A stretch of 64,000 bases of DNA from assembly GCF_001999335.1 (NCBI RefSeq), contig NZ_MLHS01000013.1:1-64000 (forward strand), given 5' to 3'. Below are positions 50,267-59,529 of the stretch, one piece after another. Made by a program: the position numbers and the translations under genes. Below the pieces are notes generated by a model that saw only the letters and a program-made list of their open reading frames with translations, was not told the origin of the DNA and made no database searches. This stretch comes from Rodentibacter sp. Ppn85. GTDB taxonomy: Bacteria; Pseudomonadota; Gammaproteobacteria; Enterobacterales; Pasteurellaceae. The stretch's first letter is position 1; every line of letters begins with the position of its first letter.

Positions 50267-51517
50267 ATGGAAATTTATTTAGTTGGCGGTGCGGTTCGTG
50301 ATCAATTATTAGGCTTACCGGTAAAAGATCGGGATTGGGTCGTTGTCGGCACAACCGCCGAAAATCTATTAGCTCAAGGCTATCAACAAGTCGGCAGAGA
50401 TTTTCCGGTTTTTCTTAATCCCGATACCAAAGAAGAATATGCCCTTGCACGCACAGAACGTAAATCCGGTAACGGCTATACGGGATTTATCTGTGATTTT
50501 TCTCCGAACATTACATTAGAACAGGATCTCATTCGACGAGATCTCGCAATCAATGCGATGGCAATTGATGCGCAAGGCAACCTTCACGATCCCTATCATG
50601 GTAAAAGCGATTTGGATAACCGAATTTTACGCCATGTCTCCCCTGCTTTTGCGGAAGATCCTTTACGGGTGCTACGTGTTGCCCGTTTTGCCGCACGTTT
50701 CCATCATTTAGGGTTTAAAATCGCACCGCAAACCCTAACACTAATGGAAAGTCTGACACAAAGCGGCGAGCTCTCACATCTAACGGCCGAACGCGTTTGG
50801 TTAGAAACGGAAAAGGCGTTGAATGAAAAGCACCCTGAAATTTATTTTGAAGTGCTGCGTAAAATTGGCGCGTTGAACACTCTTTTTCCTGAGCTTAACG
50901 CACTTTATGGCGTGCCGAACCCGGTACAACATCACCCGGAAATTGACAGCTTTATTCATACCATGTTGGTATTGCAACAAGCTGTTAAACTGATACAAAA
51001 TAATCCTGAGTTCAACCAAAGTGCGGTTTGTTTTGCGGCGATTTGTCATGATCTGGGTAAAGCCCTTACGCCAAAAGACATGCTTCCTCATCACTACGGC
51101 CACGAACAGGCGGGTATTAAACCGACCCGTCATTTGTCTAAACGATTAAAAGTAAAAAACTATTATCAAGAACTTGCCGAACTCACTTGTGAATATCACA
51201 CACACATTCACAAAGCTTTTGAACTTCGCCCCGAAACAGTAATGAAATTATTCAATCGCTTTGATGTATGGCGTAAGCCGCAACGCTTCCAAGAATTTCT
51301 TATAGTCTGCCTTTCCGATACGCGCGGCAGAACCGGCTTTGAAGAGCGTGAATACCCACAACTTAATTATGTTAACAGCCTGCTAAAAGCGGCACAAAAT
51401 GTGGATGTGCAACAGGTGATTAAAGACGGCTTTAAAAAAGAAAAAATTCGTGATGAATTGAACCGTCGACGACTCAATGCGATTAAACAAGCTAAAAGGA
51501 CACATCAAGCCGAATAA
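50267..51517 (+). CDS. cca: CCA-adding tRNA nucleotidyltransferase
   Basis: It builds or repairs the 3' CCA end of tRNAs. The class II nucleotidyltransferase head shows [35 protein letters not shown] and RVARFAARF. An HD phosphohydrolase domain follows (CHDLGKA near residue 263), as in the multifunctional E. coli enzyme. The 416-aa length is normal. Confidence 0.95.
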   Translation: MEIYLVGGAVRDQLLGLPVKDRDWVVVGTTAENLLAQGYQQVGRDFPVFLNPDTKEEYALARTERKSGNGYTGFICDFSPNITLEQDLIRRDLAINAMAIDAQGNLHDPYHGKSDLDNRILRHVSPAFAEDPLRVLRVARFAARFHHLGFKIAPQTLTLMESLTQSGELSHLTAERVWLETEKALNEKHPEIYFEVLRKIGALNTLFPELNALYGVPNPVQHHPEIDSFIHTMLVLQQAVKLIQNNPEFNQSAVCFAAICHDLGKALTPKDMLPHHYGHEQAGIKPTRHLSKRLKVKNYYQELAELTCEYHTHIHKAFELRPETVMKLFNRFDVWRKPQRFQEFLIVCLSDTRGRTGFEEREYPQLNYVNSLLKAAQNVDVQQVIKDGFKKEKIRDELNRRRLNAIKQAKRTHQAE

Positions 51518-51579
51518 TAGGCTTTACTAAGCAGAAACAACACCTTACAATGACGAAAGTTTTTTGACCGGGCATAAGC

Positions 51580-52200
51580 ATGAAACCATTAAAATTTTTA
51601 ACCGCACTTTTTATCACTGCCGTTATCAGCGCTTGTACGTTAGATACTGAACGACCAAGAAACGTACAATACCTCGATAAAACCGATGCGGCTTGGTTAC
51701 AGCATTTACAAAAAATAGAAAAAATCCAACAATATCGCGCCAAAGGGCAAATCGGTTACATTAGCCCGACAGAGCGTTTTTCCAGCCGTTTTGAATGGCA
51801 ATACCAACATCCACAATTCTATACGCTTAAATTGTATTCTCTGGTCAGCAAATCCACCTTACTTCTTGAAATGCGCCCTCAAGGTATGACGATTTCGGAT
51901 AACAATGGCAATCGACAATCGGCACGCAATGCAAAATTATTGCTACAAGAAATGATTGGTATGGATATTCCCTTAGAACAGCTTACTTATTGGCTGAAAG
52001 GACAACCTGCCGTCGATTCCGATTATAAAGTCGGGACGAATCACTTACTCGGCGCATTCAGCTATCCCCTTGACGGTTCGATTTGGACTGCGGACTATTT
52101 AACTTACCATAGTGAAAACGCTATGCCGGAAAATATCTTACTAAAAAATAAAAATACCTCCCAAACCCTAAAAATTCGCGTGGACGAGTGGGCATTTTAA
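51580..52200 (+). CDS. lolB: Outer-membrane lipoprotein receptor LolB
   Basis: LolB takes lipoproteins from LolA and inserts them into the outer membrane. The 206-aa precursor has a lipobox ISAC with Cys19. WQYQHPQFYTLKLYSLVSKSTLLLEMRPQG is the LolB beta region. It overlaps ispE by one base (TAATG), and the lolB-ispE-prs order is shared with E. coli. Confidence 0.93.
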   Translation: MKPLKFLTALFITAVISACTLDTERPRNVQYLDKTDAAWLQHLQKIEKIQQYRAKGQIGYISPTERFSSRFEWQYQHPQFYTLKLYSLVSKSTLLLEMRPQGMTISDNNGNRQSARNAKLLLQEMIGMDIPLEQLTYWLKGQPAVDSDYKVGTNHLLGAFSYPLDGSIWTADYLTYHSENAMPENILLKNKNTSQTLKIRVDEWAF

Positions 52201-53117
52201 TGAAAACATATCAATTTTCGACCGCACTTTCTTCACAACCTTCACTAGGAAGACCCTGCCGTTTTCCTAGTCCTGCAAAACTTAATTTATTCCTTTATAT
52301 TAACGGCAAACTATCAAACGGTTATCACGAGCTACAAACCCTGTTCCAATTTCTTGATTTTGGCGATTGGCTTGAAATCCATGTTAGAGAAGAAGATAAC
52401 AAAATTTTGATTTCACCGAATATCAGCAACCTTAAAATAGAAGATAATCTGATTTATCGCGCCGCAAAATTATTACAGGAAAAAGCAAAAATTCGCCAAG
52501 GCGCGACCATTCGCTTAGAAAAAATTCTCCCCATAGGCGGCGGGGTTGGCGGTGGCTCGTCTAATGCGGCAACAACACTGATTGCATTAAATTATCTGTG
52601 GCAAGCCAATTTATCACTTAATGAACTTGCCGAACTGGGTTTAAGCTTAGGTGCGGACGTACCGATTTTTGTACATGGTCATGCCGCTTTTGCCGAAGGT
52701 GTAGGCGAAAAAATCACCTACTGCTCCCCTGCTGAAAAATGGTTTGTGGTATTAAAACCAGAAAGTTCCATTTCCACTGCGGTAATTTTTAATGATCCCA
52801 ATCTACCGCGCCATACGCCAAAACAAACTTTAGACGCGCTGCTTGATTCGCCTTACGAAAACGATTGCCAAAAAATTGTGCTAAATCACTATTCAGACGT
52901 TGAAAAAGCCCTAAACTGGTTGCTACAATATGCGCCGGCAAGATTAACCGGAACCGGTGCTTGCGTATTCGCTGAATTTGACAACGAAGCAGATGCTCAA
53001 GCATGCTTTCAACAAAAACCAAAAGAGTTATTCGGTTTTGTTGCAAAAGGACTCAATGTTTCACCTTTACATCAACTGTTGAAACACCACAATCTCCCTA
53101 ATTCATCTACAATCTAA
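52200..53117 (+). CDS. ispE: 4-diphosphocytidyl-2-C-methyl-D-erythritol kinase
   Basis: IspE is the fourth enzyme of the MEP isoprenoid pathway. It is a GHMP kinase with RFPSPAKLNLFLYINGKLSNGYHELQTLFQFLD at the start, the ATP loop LPIGGGVGGGSSNAATTLIALN and GTGACVFAEF late. I chose the ATG at 52200 overlapping the lolB stop; a GTG 12 nt upstream is possible. The N terminus is 15-20 residues longer than in many orthologues because of the STALSSQPSLGR stretch encoded by an uptake signal. Confidence 0.93.
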   Translation: MKTYQFSTALSSQPSLGRPCRFPSPAKLNLFLYINGKLSNGYHELQTLFQFLDFGDWLEIHVREEDNKILISPNISNLKIEDNLIYRAAKLLQEKAKIRQGATIRLEKILPIGGGVGGGSSNAATTLIALNYLWQANLSLNELAELGLSLGADVPIFVHGHAAFAEGVGEKITYCSPAEKWFVVLKPESSISTAVIFNDPNLPRHTPKQTLDALLDSPYENDCQKIVLNHYSDVEKALNWLLQYAPARLTGTGACVFAEFDNEADAQACFQQKPKELFGFVAKGLNVSPLHQLLKHHNLPNSSTI

Positions 53118-53134
53118 CCTGAGGTCATAAACTA

Positions 53135-54082
53135 ATGCCAGATATTAAACTCTTCGCAGGGAATGCAACGCCTGAACTTGCAAAACGTATTTCTGAACGT
53201 TTATATATTTCCCTTGGTGATGCGACAGTAGGTCGTTTCAGTGATGGTGAAATTCAAGTTCAAATTAACGAAAATGTGCGTGGTGCGGATGTATTTATTA
53301 TTCAATCTACCTGTGCGCCGACTAACGATAATTTAATGGAGTTAATCGTTATAGTGGATGCCTTACGCCGTGCTTCGGCCGGTCGTATTACCGCCGTGAT
53401 TCCTTACTTCGGCTATGCGCGCCAAGATCGTCGCGTACGTTCCGCCCGTGTACCGATCACCGCCAAAGTTGTCGCCGATATGCTTTCCACTGTCGGTATC
53501 GATCGCGTGCTAACCTGTGATCTCCATGCCGAACAAATCCAAGGTTTCTTTGATGTGCCGGTAGATAACGTATTCGGTTCACCGGTACTCATTCATGATA
53601 TTTTGAAAAAAACCGATCTTGAAAATCCGATCGTTGTTTCTCCGGATATCGGTGGTGTAGTGCGTGCTCGTGCGGTAGCAAAATTATTAAACGATACCGA
53701 TATGGCGATTATTGACAAACGCCGTCCGCACGCTAATGTTGCACAAGTTATGCACATCATTGGGGATGTGGCGGGGCGTGATTGTATTCTTGTAGATGAT
53801 ATGATCGACACCGGCGGTACATTATGCAAAGCGGCGGAAGCCCTCAAGGAACGCGGTGCAAAACGCGTATTTGCTTATGCAACTCATGCTGTTTTCTCCG
53901 GTGCGGCGGCAAAAAACCTTGCAAGCGACTCAATTGATGAAATTGTAGTCACAGATACTATCCCGCTTTCAGCCGAAATGAAAGCGCTTGGTAAAGTACG
54001 TGTACTTACTCTTTCTTCTATGCTGGCCGAATCTATTCGCCGTATCAGCAATGAAGAGTCCATCTCTGCGATGTTTAACTAA
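53135..54082 (+). CDS. prs: Ribose-phosphate pyrophosphokinase
   Basis: It makes PRPP from ribose-5-phosphate and ATP. The 315-aa protein shows [70 protein letters not shown] and the PRPP loop [20 protein letters not shown]. It ends the lolB-ispE-prs group. Confidence 0.96.
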   Translation: MPDIKLFAGNATPELAKRISERLYISLGDATVGRFSDGEIQVQINENVRGADVFIIQSTCAPTNDNLMELIVIVDALRRASAGRITAVIPYFGYARQDRRVRSARVPITAKVVADMLSTVGIDRVLTCDLHAEQIQGFFDVPVDNVFGSPVLIHDILKKTDLENPIVVSPDIGGVVRARAVAKLLNDTDMAIIDKRRPHANVAQVMHIIGDVAGRDCILVDDMIDTGGTLCKAAEALKERGAKRVFAYATHAVFSGAAAKNLASDSIDEIVVTDTIPLSAEMKALGKVRVLTLSSMLAESIRRISNEESISAMFN

Positions 54083-54093
54083 TTGTCTATCAA

Positions 54094-54126
54094 TAAAAGT
54101 GCGGTCAAATTTGACCGCATTTTTTC
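54094..54126 (+). terminator. Inverted uptake-signal terminator after prs
   Basis: AAAGTGCGGTCAAA and TTTGACCGCATTTTTT form a perfect 10-bp stem with almost no loop, plus a T run, 12 nt past the stop. The second arm keeps the GACCGCA of an uptake signal but not its end. Confidence 0.85.
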
Positions 54127-54171
54127 ATGTTCTCCTTTTCCCAAAACTTAACCTACATCACAAAATAACAG

Positions 54172-54226
54172 TTGAGATTTTTTCATATTAGAGGATAATA
54201 TGCAGAAATAAGAATAAATTGCATTT
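54172..54226 (+). promoter_or_regulatory. Fur-like box at the promoter of the FTR1/P19 cluster
   Basis: TTGAGA (54172-54177), 16 nt and GATAAT (54194-54199) make a strong promoter. The box AATAAGAATAAATTGCATTT (54207-54226) covers the expected transcription start. It agrees with the box before the TonB receptor gene at 18 of 20 bases and with an idealised Fur box at about 15. The ribosome site GGAG follows at once. Confidence 0.65.
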
Positions 54227-54236
54227 GGAGATTTCA

Positions 54237-56132
54237 ATGTTGCGTGTTGTGCGTTGTTGCGCAGTATTATTTACCTTTTTCTTTTCTCAACTCGTTTTAG
54301 CACAAGATAACTATCAACAATGGGTAGCGGATATTACAACACGGTTAGACAAAACAACCGCATTCCTTCAACAAAATAATCCTGATGATGCCCGAACCGA
54401 AGTACAAATGGCGTATTTTGAAGTCTTTGAAAATTTGGAAGGTCCGATTCGTATTAATTTTTCCGCACAGAAAAGCTATCAAATGGAATCTACCTTTGGC
54501 GAAATTCGTAAAATGATTGGAGAGGGCAAGTCCCTAGGTGAAATTCAAGCCAAAATTAACGGTTTAAAACAGGCATTGCAAGAAGTATTGCCCGCCTTAG
54601 CAGAAGGTCATCAACTTAATGCCGACAGCCAACATAGCGTATACCAAAATGATCAGATTTTGCCTTACTGGCAGCAGAGTTTTAAAACCATTGATGATTT
54701 AGTGGCGCAAGCCATTGAAGCTTATGAACAAGGCGATTTCTCCAAAGCCAAACAATCTTTTCAGCAAGCACAATATGACGGCTATAAAAATTCGGAAATG
54801 GAAATGGCGGTGCGTACTTACCGTTCTGCCGAACAATCCGCCGCCATCAATCAACAATTCTACAATTTAATTCGTTTAAGCGAACAAGCGGATCAAATGA
54901 CGGAAATCGCCTATCAAAGTACGAACCTTCTACAAGATATTGAAGAATTATTACCGGCATTACCGACTACCCGTGAAGAACAGAATCAACAAGATAATAG
55001 CGCGCAATCAGTAGAAAATGAGTCACAAGATTGGCAAAAAATTGCCGATCAAGTCAATCAAGGTATTCAACAAGCCATTTCGCTTTACGAAAAAGGCGAA
55101 CAGAAAAAAGCTATTCTTTCTGTACAAGACACCTATTTTGATATATTTGAAAATAGTGGAATGGAAAATAAAATCGGCTCTCGCGATAGTAATTTCAAAG
55201 CGGAAATTGAAGGCTATTTCACACGAATGGTAAGCCTAATGAAAGCCAATCAAGGGGAAAAATTACAACCCCAAGCGGAAGGATTGGCCCAAAATTTATC
55301 CAAAGCCGTCAATATGTTACAGGGTGGAGAGCAAAGTGATTGGTCATTATTCTTATACAGCCTGTTAATCATTTTGCGCGAAGGCTTGGAAGCCTTACTC
55401 ATCGTCGCCGCTATTGTGGCATATCTCGTCAAAAATAATCATCAAGATAAATTGCCAACAATTCGTCAATCCGTTTATGTTGCCCTAGCGGCAAGTGTCA
55501 TCACTGCCTTTATTTTCCAACTTATTTTTGAAAATTCAGGTCAAAATCGCGAATTGCTGGAAGGTTTCACAATGATGATTGCCGTCGTTATGCTCTTTAT
55601 GATGAGTTACTGGCTCCTTTCTAAAGTTGAAGCACAAAATTGGAAACGTTATCTAGAAGGCAAACTTTCCACGGCATTAACCGCAGGCTCTTTAGTTGGC
55701 TTGTGGCTCACCAGCTTTTTAGCGGTTTATCGTGAAGGGGCGGAAACCGTCTTGTTCTATTATGCTCTTGCAAGTGATGCAAAAAGTGCGGTCGGTGTAG
55801 CTTATCTTTTCGCCGGTTTCCTTGCCGGCGTATTGCTACTGGCAATTTGCTATTTCATCATGCGCTATAGCGTGGTGAAACTTCCTCTTAAACCGTTTTT
55901 TATGTTCACCGGCACATTTATGTATGTAATGGCATTTGTATTTGCCGGTAAATCCGTCTTAGAACTGATTGAAGGAAAATTATTTGAACCGACCCTAATC
56001 AACGGCATACCGGAAATTTCGTGGTTAGGCATTTACCCTTATCTGGAAACATTAATTCCACAAGGCATTTTAATCGTCGCTGCACTTTTTGCTTTAGCCG
56101 TTATGAAATACCAAAGTAAAAAAGCAGCATAA
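54237..56132 (+). CDS. fetM: FTR1-family iron permease with periplasmic domain (FetM-like)
   Basis: An inner-membrane iron permease that works with the P19-type protein encoded next. I chose the ATG at 54237 (MLRVVRCC) because GGAG lies 6 nt before it. A signal peptide is followed by a periplasmic domain of about 340 residues made of three similar modules (YFEVFEN, YDGYKNSEME and YFDIFENSGME units) and then about seven membrane helices. Both REXXE iron motifs are present: R381-E385 (LREGLEALLI) and R499-E503 (YREGAETVLF). It is first of eight genes and has a Fur-like promoter. The fet name follows E. coli FetMP. Confidence 0.92.
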   Translation: MLRVVRCCAVLFTFFFSQLVLAQDNYQQWVADITTRLDKTTAFLQQNNPDDARTEVQMAYFEVFENLEGPIRINFSAQKSYQMESTFGEIRKMIGEGKSLGEIQAKINGLKQALQEVLPALAEGHQLNADSQHSVYQNDQILPYWQQSFKTIDDLVAQAIEAYEQGDFSKAKQSFQQAQYDGYKNSEMEMAVRTYRSAEQSAAINQQFYNLIRLSEQADQMTEIAYQSTNLLQDIEELLPALPTTREEQNQQDNSAQSVENESQDWQKIADQVNQGIQQAISLYEKGEQKKAILSVQDTYFDIFENSGMENKIGSRDSNFKAEIEGYFTRMVSLMKANQGEKLQPQAEGLAQNLSKAVNMLQGGEQSDWSLFLYSLLIILREGLEALLIVAAIVAYLVKNNHQDKLPTIRQSVYVALAASVITAFIFQLIFENSGQNRELLEGFTMMIAVVMLFMMSYWLLSKVEAQNWKRYLEGKLSTALTAGSLVGLWLTSFLAVYREGAETVLFYYALASDAKSAVGVAYLFAGFLAGVLLLAICYFIMRYSVVKLPLKPFFMFTGTFMYVMAFVFAGKSVLELIEGKLFEPTLINGIPEISWLGIYPYLETLIPQGILIVAALFALAVMKYQSKKAA

Positions 56133-56155
56133 CCTTAAATCTCAGGAGATCTAAT

Positions 56156-56674
56156 ATGAAAAAAGCACTTATTGCGACCGCACTTACCGCCGGTTTATTT
56201 GCGGCAAGCGTCCAAGCCTTTACCGAATATCCTATCGGTGAAGCCGTGACAATGAACGATATGGAAATTGCCGCCGTTTATCTGAAACCAATTGATATGG
56301 AACCGCGTGGTATGGGCTTACCTGCAGCAAAATCCGATATTCACTTAGAAGCGGATATTCACTCTGTGAAAGGTAATAAAAATGGATTTGGTGACGGCGA
56401 ATGGATGCCTTATCTCACAATCAATTACACCTTAATCAATACTGATACGGGCGAAAAACAAGAAGGAACCTTTATGCCAATGGTTGCCGGTGACGGCCCG
56501 CATTACGGTGCAAACGTAAAAATGATGGGGGTGGGTAACTACAAATTAACTTATCATATCGATCCGCCGTCAAAAGCCGGTATGCACCGTCATACGGATG
56601 GAGAAACCGGTGTGGGTCGTTGGTGGAAGCCTTTTGATGTAAACTATGAATTTAAATTCACAGGAATTAAATAA
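56156..56674 (+). CDS. fetP: P19-type periplasmic iron-binding protein (FetP-like)
   Basis: The 172-aa precursor has a signal peptide (cleavage about residue 21, VQA|FTEYP). Conserved metal ligands of Campylobacter P19/FetP are visible: Met/Glu in MEPRGMG, His in SDIHLEADIH, Met in TFMPMVAGDGPHYGANVKM, His in LTYHIDPP and a MHRHTDGETGVGRWWKPF loop. It is thought to bind copper and iron and to hand iron to the FTR1 permease. The start has AGGAG. It follows fetM by 23 nt. Confidence 0.92.
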   Translation: MKKALIATALTAGLFAASVQAFTEYPIGEAVTMNDMEIAAVYLKPIDMEPRGMGLPAAKSDIHLEADIHSVKGNKNGFGDGEWMPYLTINYTLINTDTGEKQEGTFMPMVAGDGPHYGANVKMMGVGNYKLTYHIDPPSKAGMHRHTDGETGVGRWWKPFDVNYEFKFTGIK

Positions 56675-56685
56675 TTCTTTACAAC

Positions 56686-56712
56686 GTGCGTGAATGACTT
56701 ATATTCACGCAC
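56686..56712 (+). other. Perfect 10-bp hairpin after fetP
   Basis: GTGCGTGAAT and ATTCACGCAC pair around GACTTAT, 11 nt past the fetP stop. No U tract follows, so full termination is unlikely. The next gene is 76 nt away with a poor ribosome site. The hairpin may protect the fetM-fetP part of the mRNA or reduce readthrough. Confidence 0.7.
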
Positions 56713-56788
56713 AAATCTATGTATTATAGATACTTAACAAAATAATATGTGTGCCAACATATTTTATCACGATGATATTTTTTGACTT

Positions 56789-58195
56789 ATGACTTACTTT
56801 TTCGTTTTTCTGCTTCAAGCGCTCTTACCTCTTTCAATTTTACTCGGCGCATCCTGGGCAATAAAACCAACTACACCCACTTCAAAAACAATCATTTGGC
56901 TGAGTATTTTCGGCTTAATAAGCGGTGTTACATTACGTCTTAGTTTGCCAAACGGCCAAGTGGCAAATCTTATTCTCACGATCATTTTTCTAGTCGCATT
57001 CTTACTTTTTGCCCTCAGTCAATGGACAAATTCGACCAGAATAGCTCTTTGCTGGCAATTTATCTTAATGCTGATTGCAGGCGCCACTTGGGCAAAAGAT
57101 CCAAATATCACCGCGCTTACCAACACGGATATTATTAACACTGATTTTATTTTGAACCTAAGTTCGGTCATTTTTGGGATAATTTTATGCTTAGCGATCT
57201 CGGCGTGGACTTACTTTCTACTGAAACAACAACAAAAAACAAAAGGAAAATCCACCATACTTTTCGGGCTGAATTTTATACTTTGGTTTGCCTTAATGAG
57301 TCCACTTGTGGGGGAATTACTCCTCATTTTAATGAAATTACAGCTAATCGAACTTACCAAAGTACGATTAAGTTTTGTGGCAAAATCAAGCACACTTACT
57401 ACTTGGTTAAATTTCCTCTGTCTCGCCATTATGTTCTTAAGCTTAAGCATTTTCATCTTTCAAACTCATTTTAAACGAAGATTACAAGCTAAAACCGAAC
57501 AAGATCCTATCGAAAAACGCAAAAAATTGGCACTGGTGCAAGTATCAAAACGTCTGATTAATTGGGGAACATTGGCAATAATTTTTATTGGCGTAACCCA
57601 ATTTTATTGGGTACAAGTTGCTTCACGCCCGCCTCAGTTGTCCGAAGCTATTCCTATTACACTCGATCAAACCGGGCAAGTGCGTATTCCCATTGAACAA
57701 GTGAAAGACGGAAAACTTCATCGTTTTGTCTGGATTGCGGATGACGGGAAAGCCGTACGCTTTTTTATTATTAACCGACAACCAAATAAGCTCAGCCTTG
57801 CCGCAGTGTTTGATGCTTGTCTATTATGCGGTGATCAAGGCTATGTGATGCAAGCCAATCAAGTAGTCTGCGTGGGGTGCGGCGTACATATGTTCATTCC
57901 GTCCATTGGTAAACCCGGGGGATGTAATCCCGTCCCGATTGAAAATTGGCAACAAACGGAAAATGAACTGATTATTCACCGCACTTCATTGGAAGACGGG
58001 CTTAATTTATTCAGCACTATCATGGAAATTGAGGTGCAAGATCCTATTAGTGGTAAAAAATTAAAAAACACCCAAACGGAGCATAAATACAGCTTTGAGA
58101 ACCGTACTTATTTCTTTGAAAATGAAGAAAATCTTGAACGGTTCCGCAATACCCCTGAAAAATACCTTAGCAATGAAAATGGGAAAAAGGAATAA
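56789..58195 (+). CDS. DUF2318 membrane protein with YHS-like tail
   Basis: A 468-aa protein of the FTR1/P19 cluster. About eight hydrophobic helices fill residues 1-280. The periplasmic DUF2318 domain has cysteine pairs C344-x2-C347 (DACLLCGDQGY) and C361-x2-C364 (VVCVGCG), and a Cys in GKPGGCNP, likely a metal or Fe-S site. Residues about 418-460 (DPISGKKL to ENLERFRNTPEKYL) read as a YHS domain whose usual Cys residues are replaced (FFENEENLERF). It precedes the permease genes by 2 nt. Role in iron oxidation or reduction is inference. Confidence 0.85.
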   Translation: MTYFFVFLLQALLPLSILLGASWAIKPTTPTSKTIIWLSIFGLISGVTLRLSLPNGQVANLILTIIFLVAFLLFALSQWTNSTRIALCWQFILMLIAGATWAKDPNITALTNTDIINTDFILNLSSVIFGIILCLAISAWTYFLLKQQQKTKGKSTILFGLNFILWFALMSPLVGELLLILMKLQLIELTKVRLSFVAKSSTLTTWLNFLCLAIMFLSLSIFIFQTHFKRRLQAKTEQDPIEKRKKLALVQVSKRLINWGTLAIIFIGVTQFYWVQVASRPPQLSEAIPITLDQTGQVRIPIEQVKDGKLHRFVWIADDGKAVRFFIINRQPNKLSLAAVFDACLLCGDQGYVMQANQVVCVGCGVHMFIPSIGKPGGCNPVPIENWQQTENELIIHRTSLEDGLNLFSTIMEIEVQDPISGKKLKNTQTEHKYSFENRTYFFENEENLERFRNTPEKYLSNENGKKE

Positions 58196-58197
58196 CA

Positions 58198-59529
58198 ATG
58201 TTAGTGAGGATGTTATTTCAGTCTTGGCGTTTTGGTATCAAGCGCAAATTATTAGCCATTGTCACCGTTTTCTTGGCTGCTGGTTTAGTCTCCGCCTTGC
58301 TTGCCGTTTCTATTGATATTGGCGATAAAATGGCAAAAGAACTAAAATCTTACGGCGCTAACATTTTGATTGAACCGGCAAGTAGTGCTGTGTTACCGGA
58401 TGAGCTAAATTCGAATATCGCTCTTTCCGGTCAGGATTTTATTGACGAAAAAGAGCTGCCAAACATCAAAGATATTTTCTGGCGTAATAATATTGTCGGT
58501 TTTGCTCCTCAATTAACGGCAACCGTCAATGTAATAAAAACAGCGGAAAAATCGACCGCACTTGCGGAATCCGTTTCAATTCTAGGGACCTTTTTCGATC
58601 ACCACATTGCGATTCCCGATGAAGAGGATTATCACACCGGGCAACGCATTATCAGCCCCTATTGGCAGGTGCAAGGCGATTGGGTGAATGATGAAAATGA
58701 CAATTTTGGGGAAAAAATTCCCGTACTTGTGGGTGCACAGCTTGCCAAAGCGAACGACTGGAAAATTGGCGACACACTCAATTTAAGCTATCAAGAAAAC
58801 GATTTTTCCGCTCAAAGTGCGGTCAAAATTCAAGGTATTTTAACCACAGGCGGTACGGAAGATAATCAGATTGTGATGCCGCTAAGTGCCGCCCAAGCCT
58901 TATTGGGTTTGGAAGGCAAAGTACAATCCGTGAAAGTGTCTGCTCTCACAGTACCGGAAAATACCCTCTCCCGTAAAGCGAGAGTTAATACAGATGCCCT
59001 TGATGCGGAGGAGTACGACCGTTGGTACTGTACCGCCTATGTCTCTTCGATCTCCCACCAACTGGAAGAAGCCATTTCCGGTGCGATTGTACGCCCTATC
59101 TGGCAAGTCGCCGCCTCCGAGGGCGTAGTGATCAGCAAAATTCAGTTATTACTCTCGGTCGTAACACTTGCGGCATTAATTGCGGCGGCAATGGGCATTG
59201 CCTCGCTGATGAGTTCCAACATTATAGAACGAGGCAAAGAAATCGGTTTAATGAAAGCCTTGGGTGCTTACCAATGGCAGATCGTTTTATTGTTCTATTG
59301 CGAAGCCGTATTAAGCGCCTTGATTGGCGGCATCTTGGGATGTTTAGCCGGTTGGGGCTTGGCAAAATTTATTGGTCTCACACTGTTTGGCGTACCGCTC
59401 AGTTTTGCTTGGATCGTGATCCCGTGCGTACTCGTACTTTCAATATTCATTGCCCTGATTGGGACTTGGTTCCCCGCCCATCGTATTGCCAAACTTTATC
59501 CCGTTGAGGTACTTTATGGCAGACAATAA
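58198..59529 (+). CDS. ABC permease, MacB/FtsX type, of the FTR1/P19 cluster (first)
   Basis: A 443-aa permease with an N-terminal helix (LLAIVTVFLAAGLVSALLAVS), a periplasmic domain of about 240 residues and three C-terminal helices ending FPAHRIAKLYPVEVLYGR. It has the FtsX fold of LolC/E and MacB, which use the periplasmic part to pull or gate rather than to form a substrate channel. The RBS is AAAGGAATA. It overlaps the next permease gene by 14 nt. Confidence 0.87.
   Translation: MLVRMLFQSWRFGIKRKLLAIVTVFLAAGLVSALLAVSIDIGDKMAKELKSYGANILIEPASSAVLPDELNSNIALSGQDFIDEKELPNIKDIFWRNNIVGFAPQLTATVNVIKTAEKSTALAESVSILGTFFDHHIAIPDEEDYHTGQRIISPYWQVQGDWVNDENDNFGEKIPVLVGAQLAKANDWKIGDTLNLSYQENDFSAQSAVKIQGILTTGGTEDNQIVMPLSAAQALLGLEGKVQSVKVSALTVPENTLSRKARVNTDALDAEEYDRWYCTAYVSSISHQLEEAISGAIVRPIWQVAASEGVVISKIQLLLSVVTLAALIAAAMGIASLMSSNIIERGKEIGLMKALGAYQWQIVLLFYCEAVLSALIGGILGCLAGWGLAKFIGLTLFGVPLSFAWIVIPCVLVLSIFIALIGTWFPAHRIAKLYPVEVLYGRQ

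Noticed and set aside
54200-54236. Earlier start for the FTR1 protein at a TTG (54219)
   Set aside because: It would lie inside the Fur-like box and before the GGAG ribosome site; the ATG at 54237 is far better.
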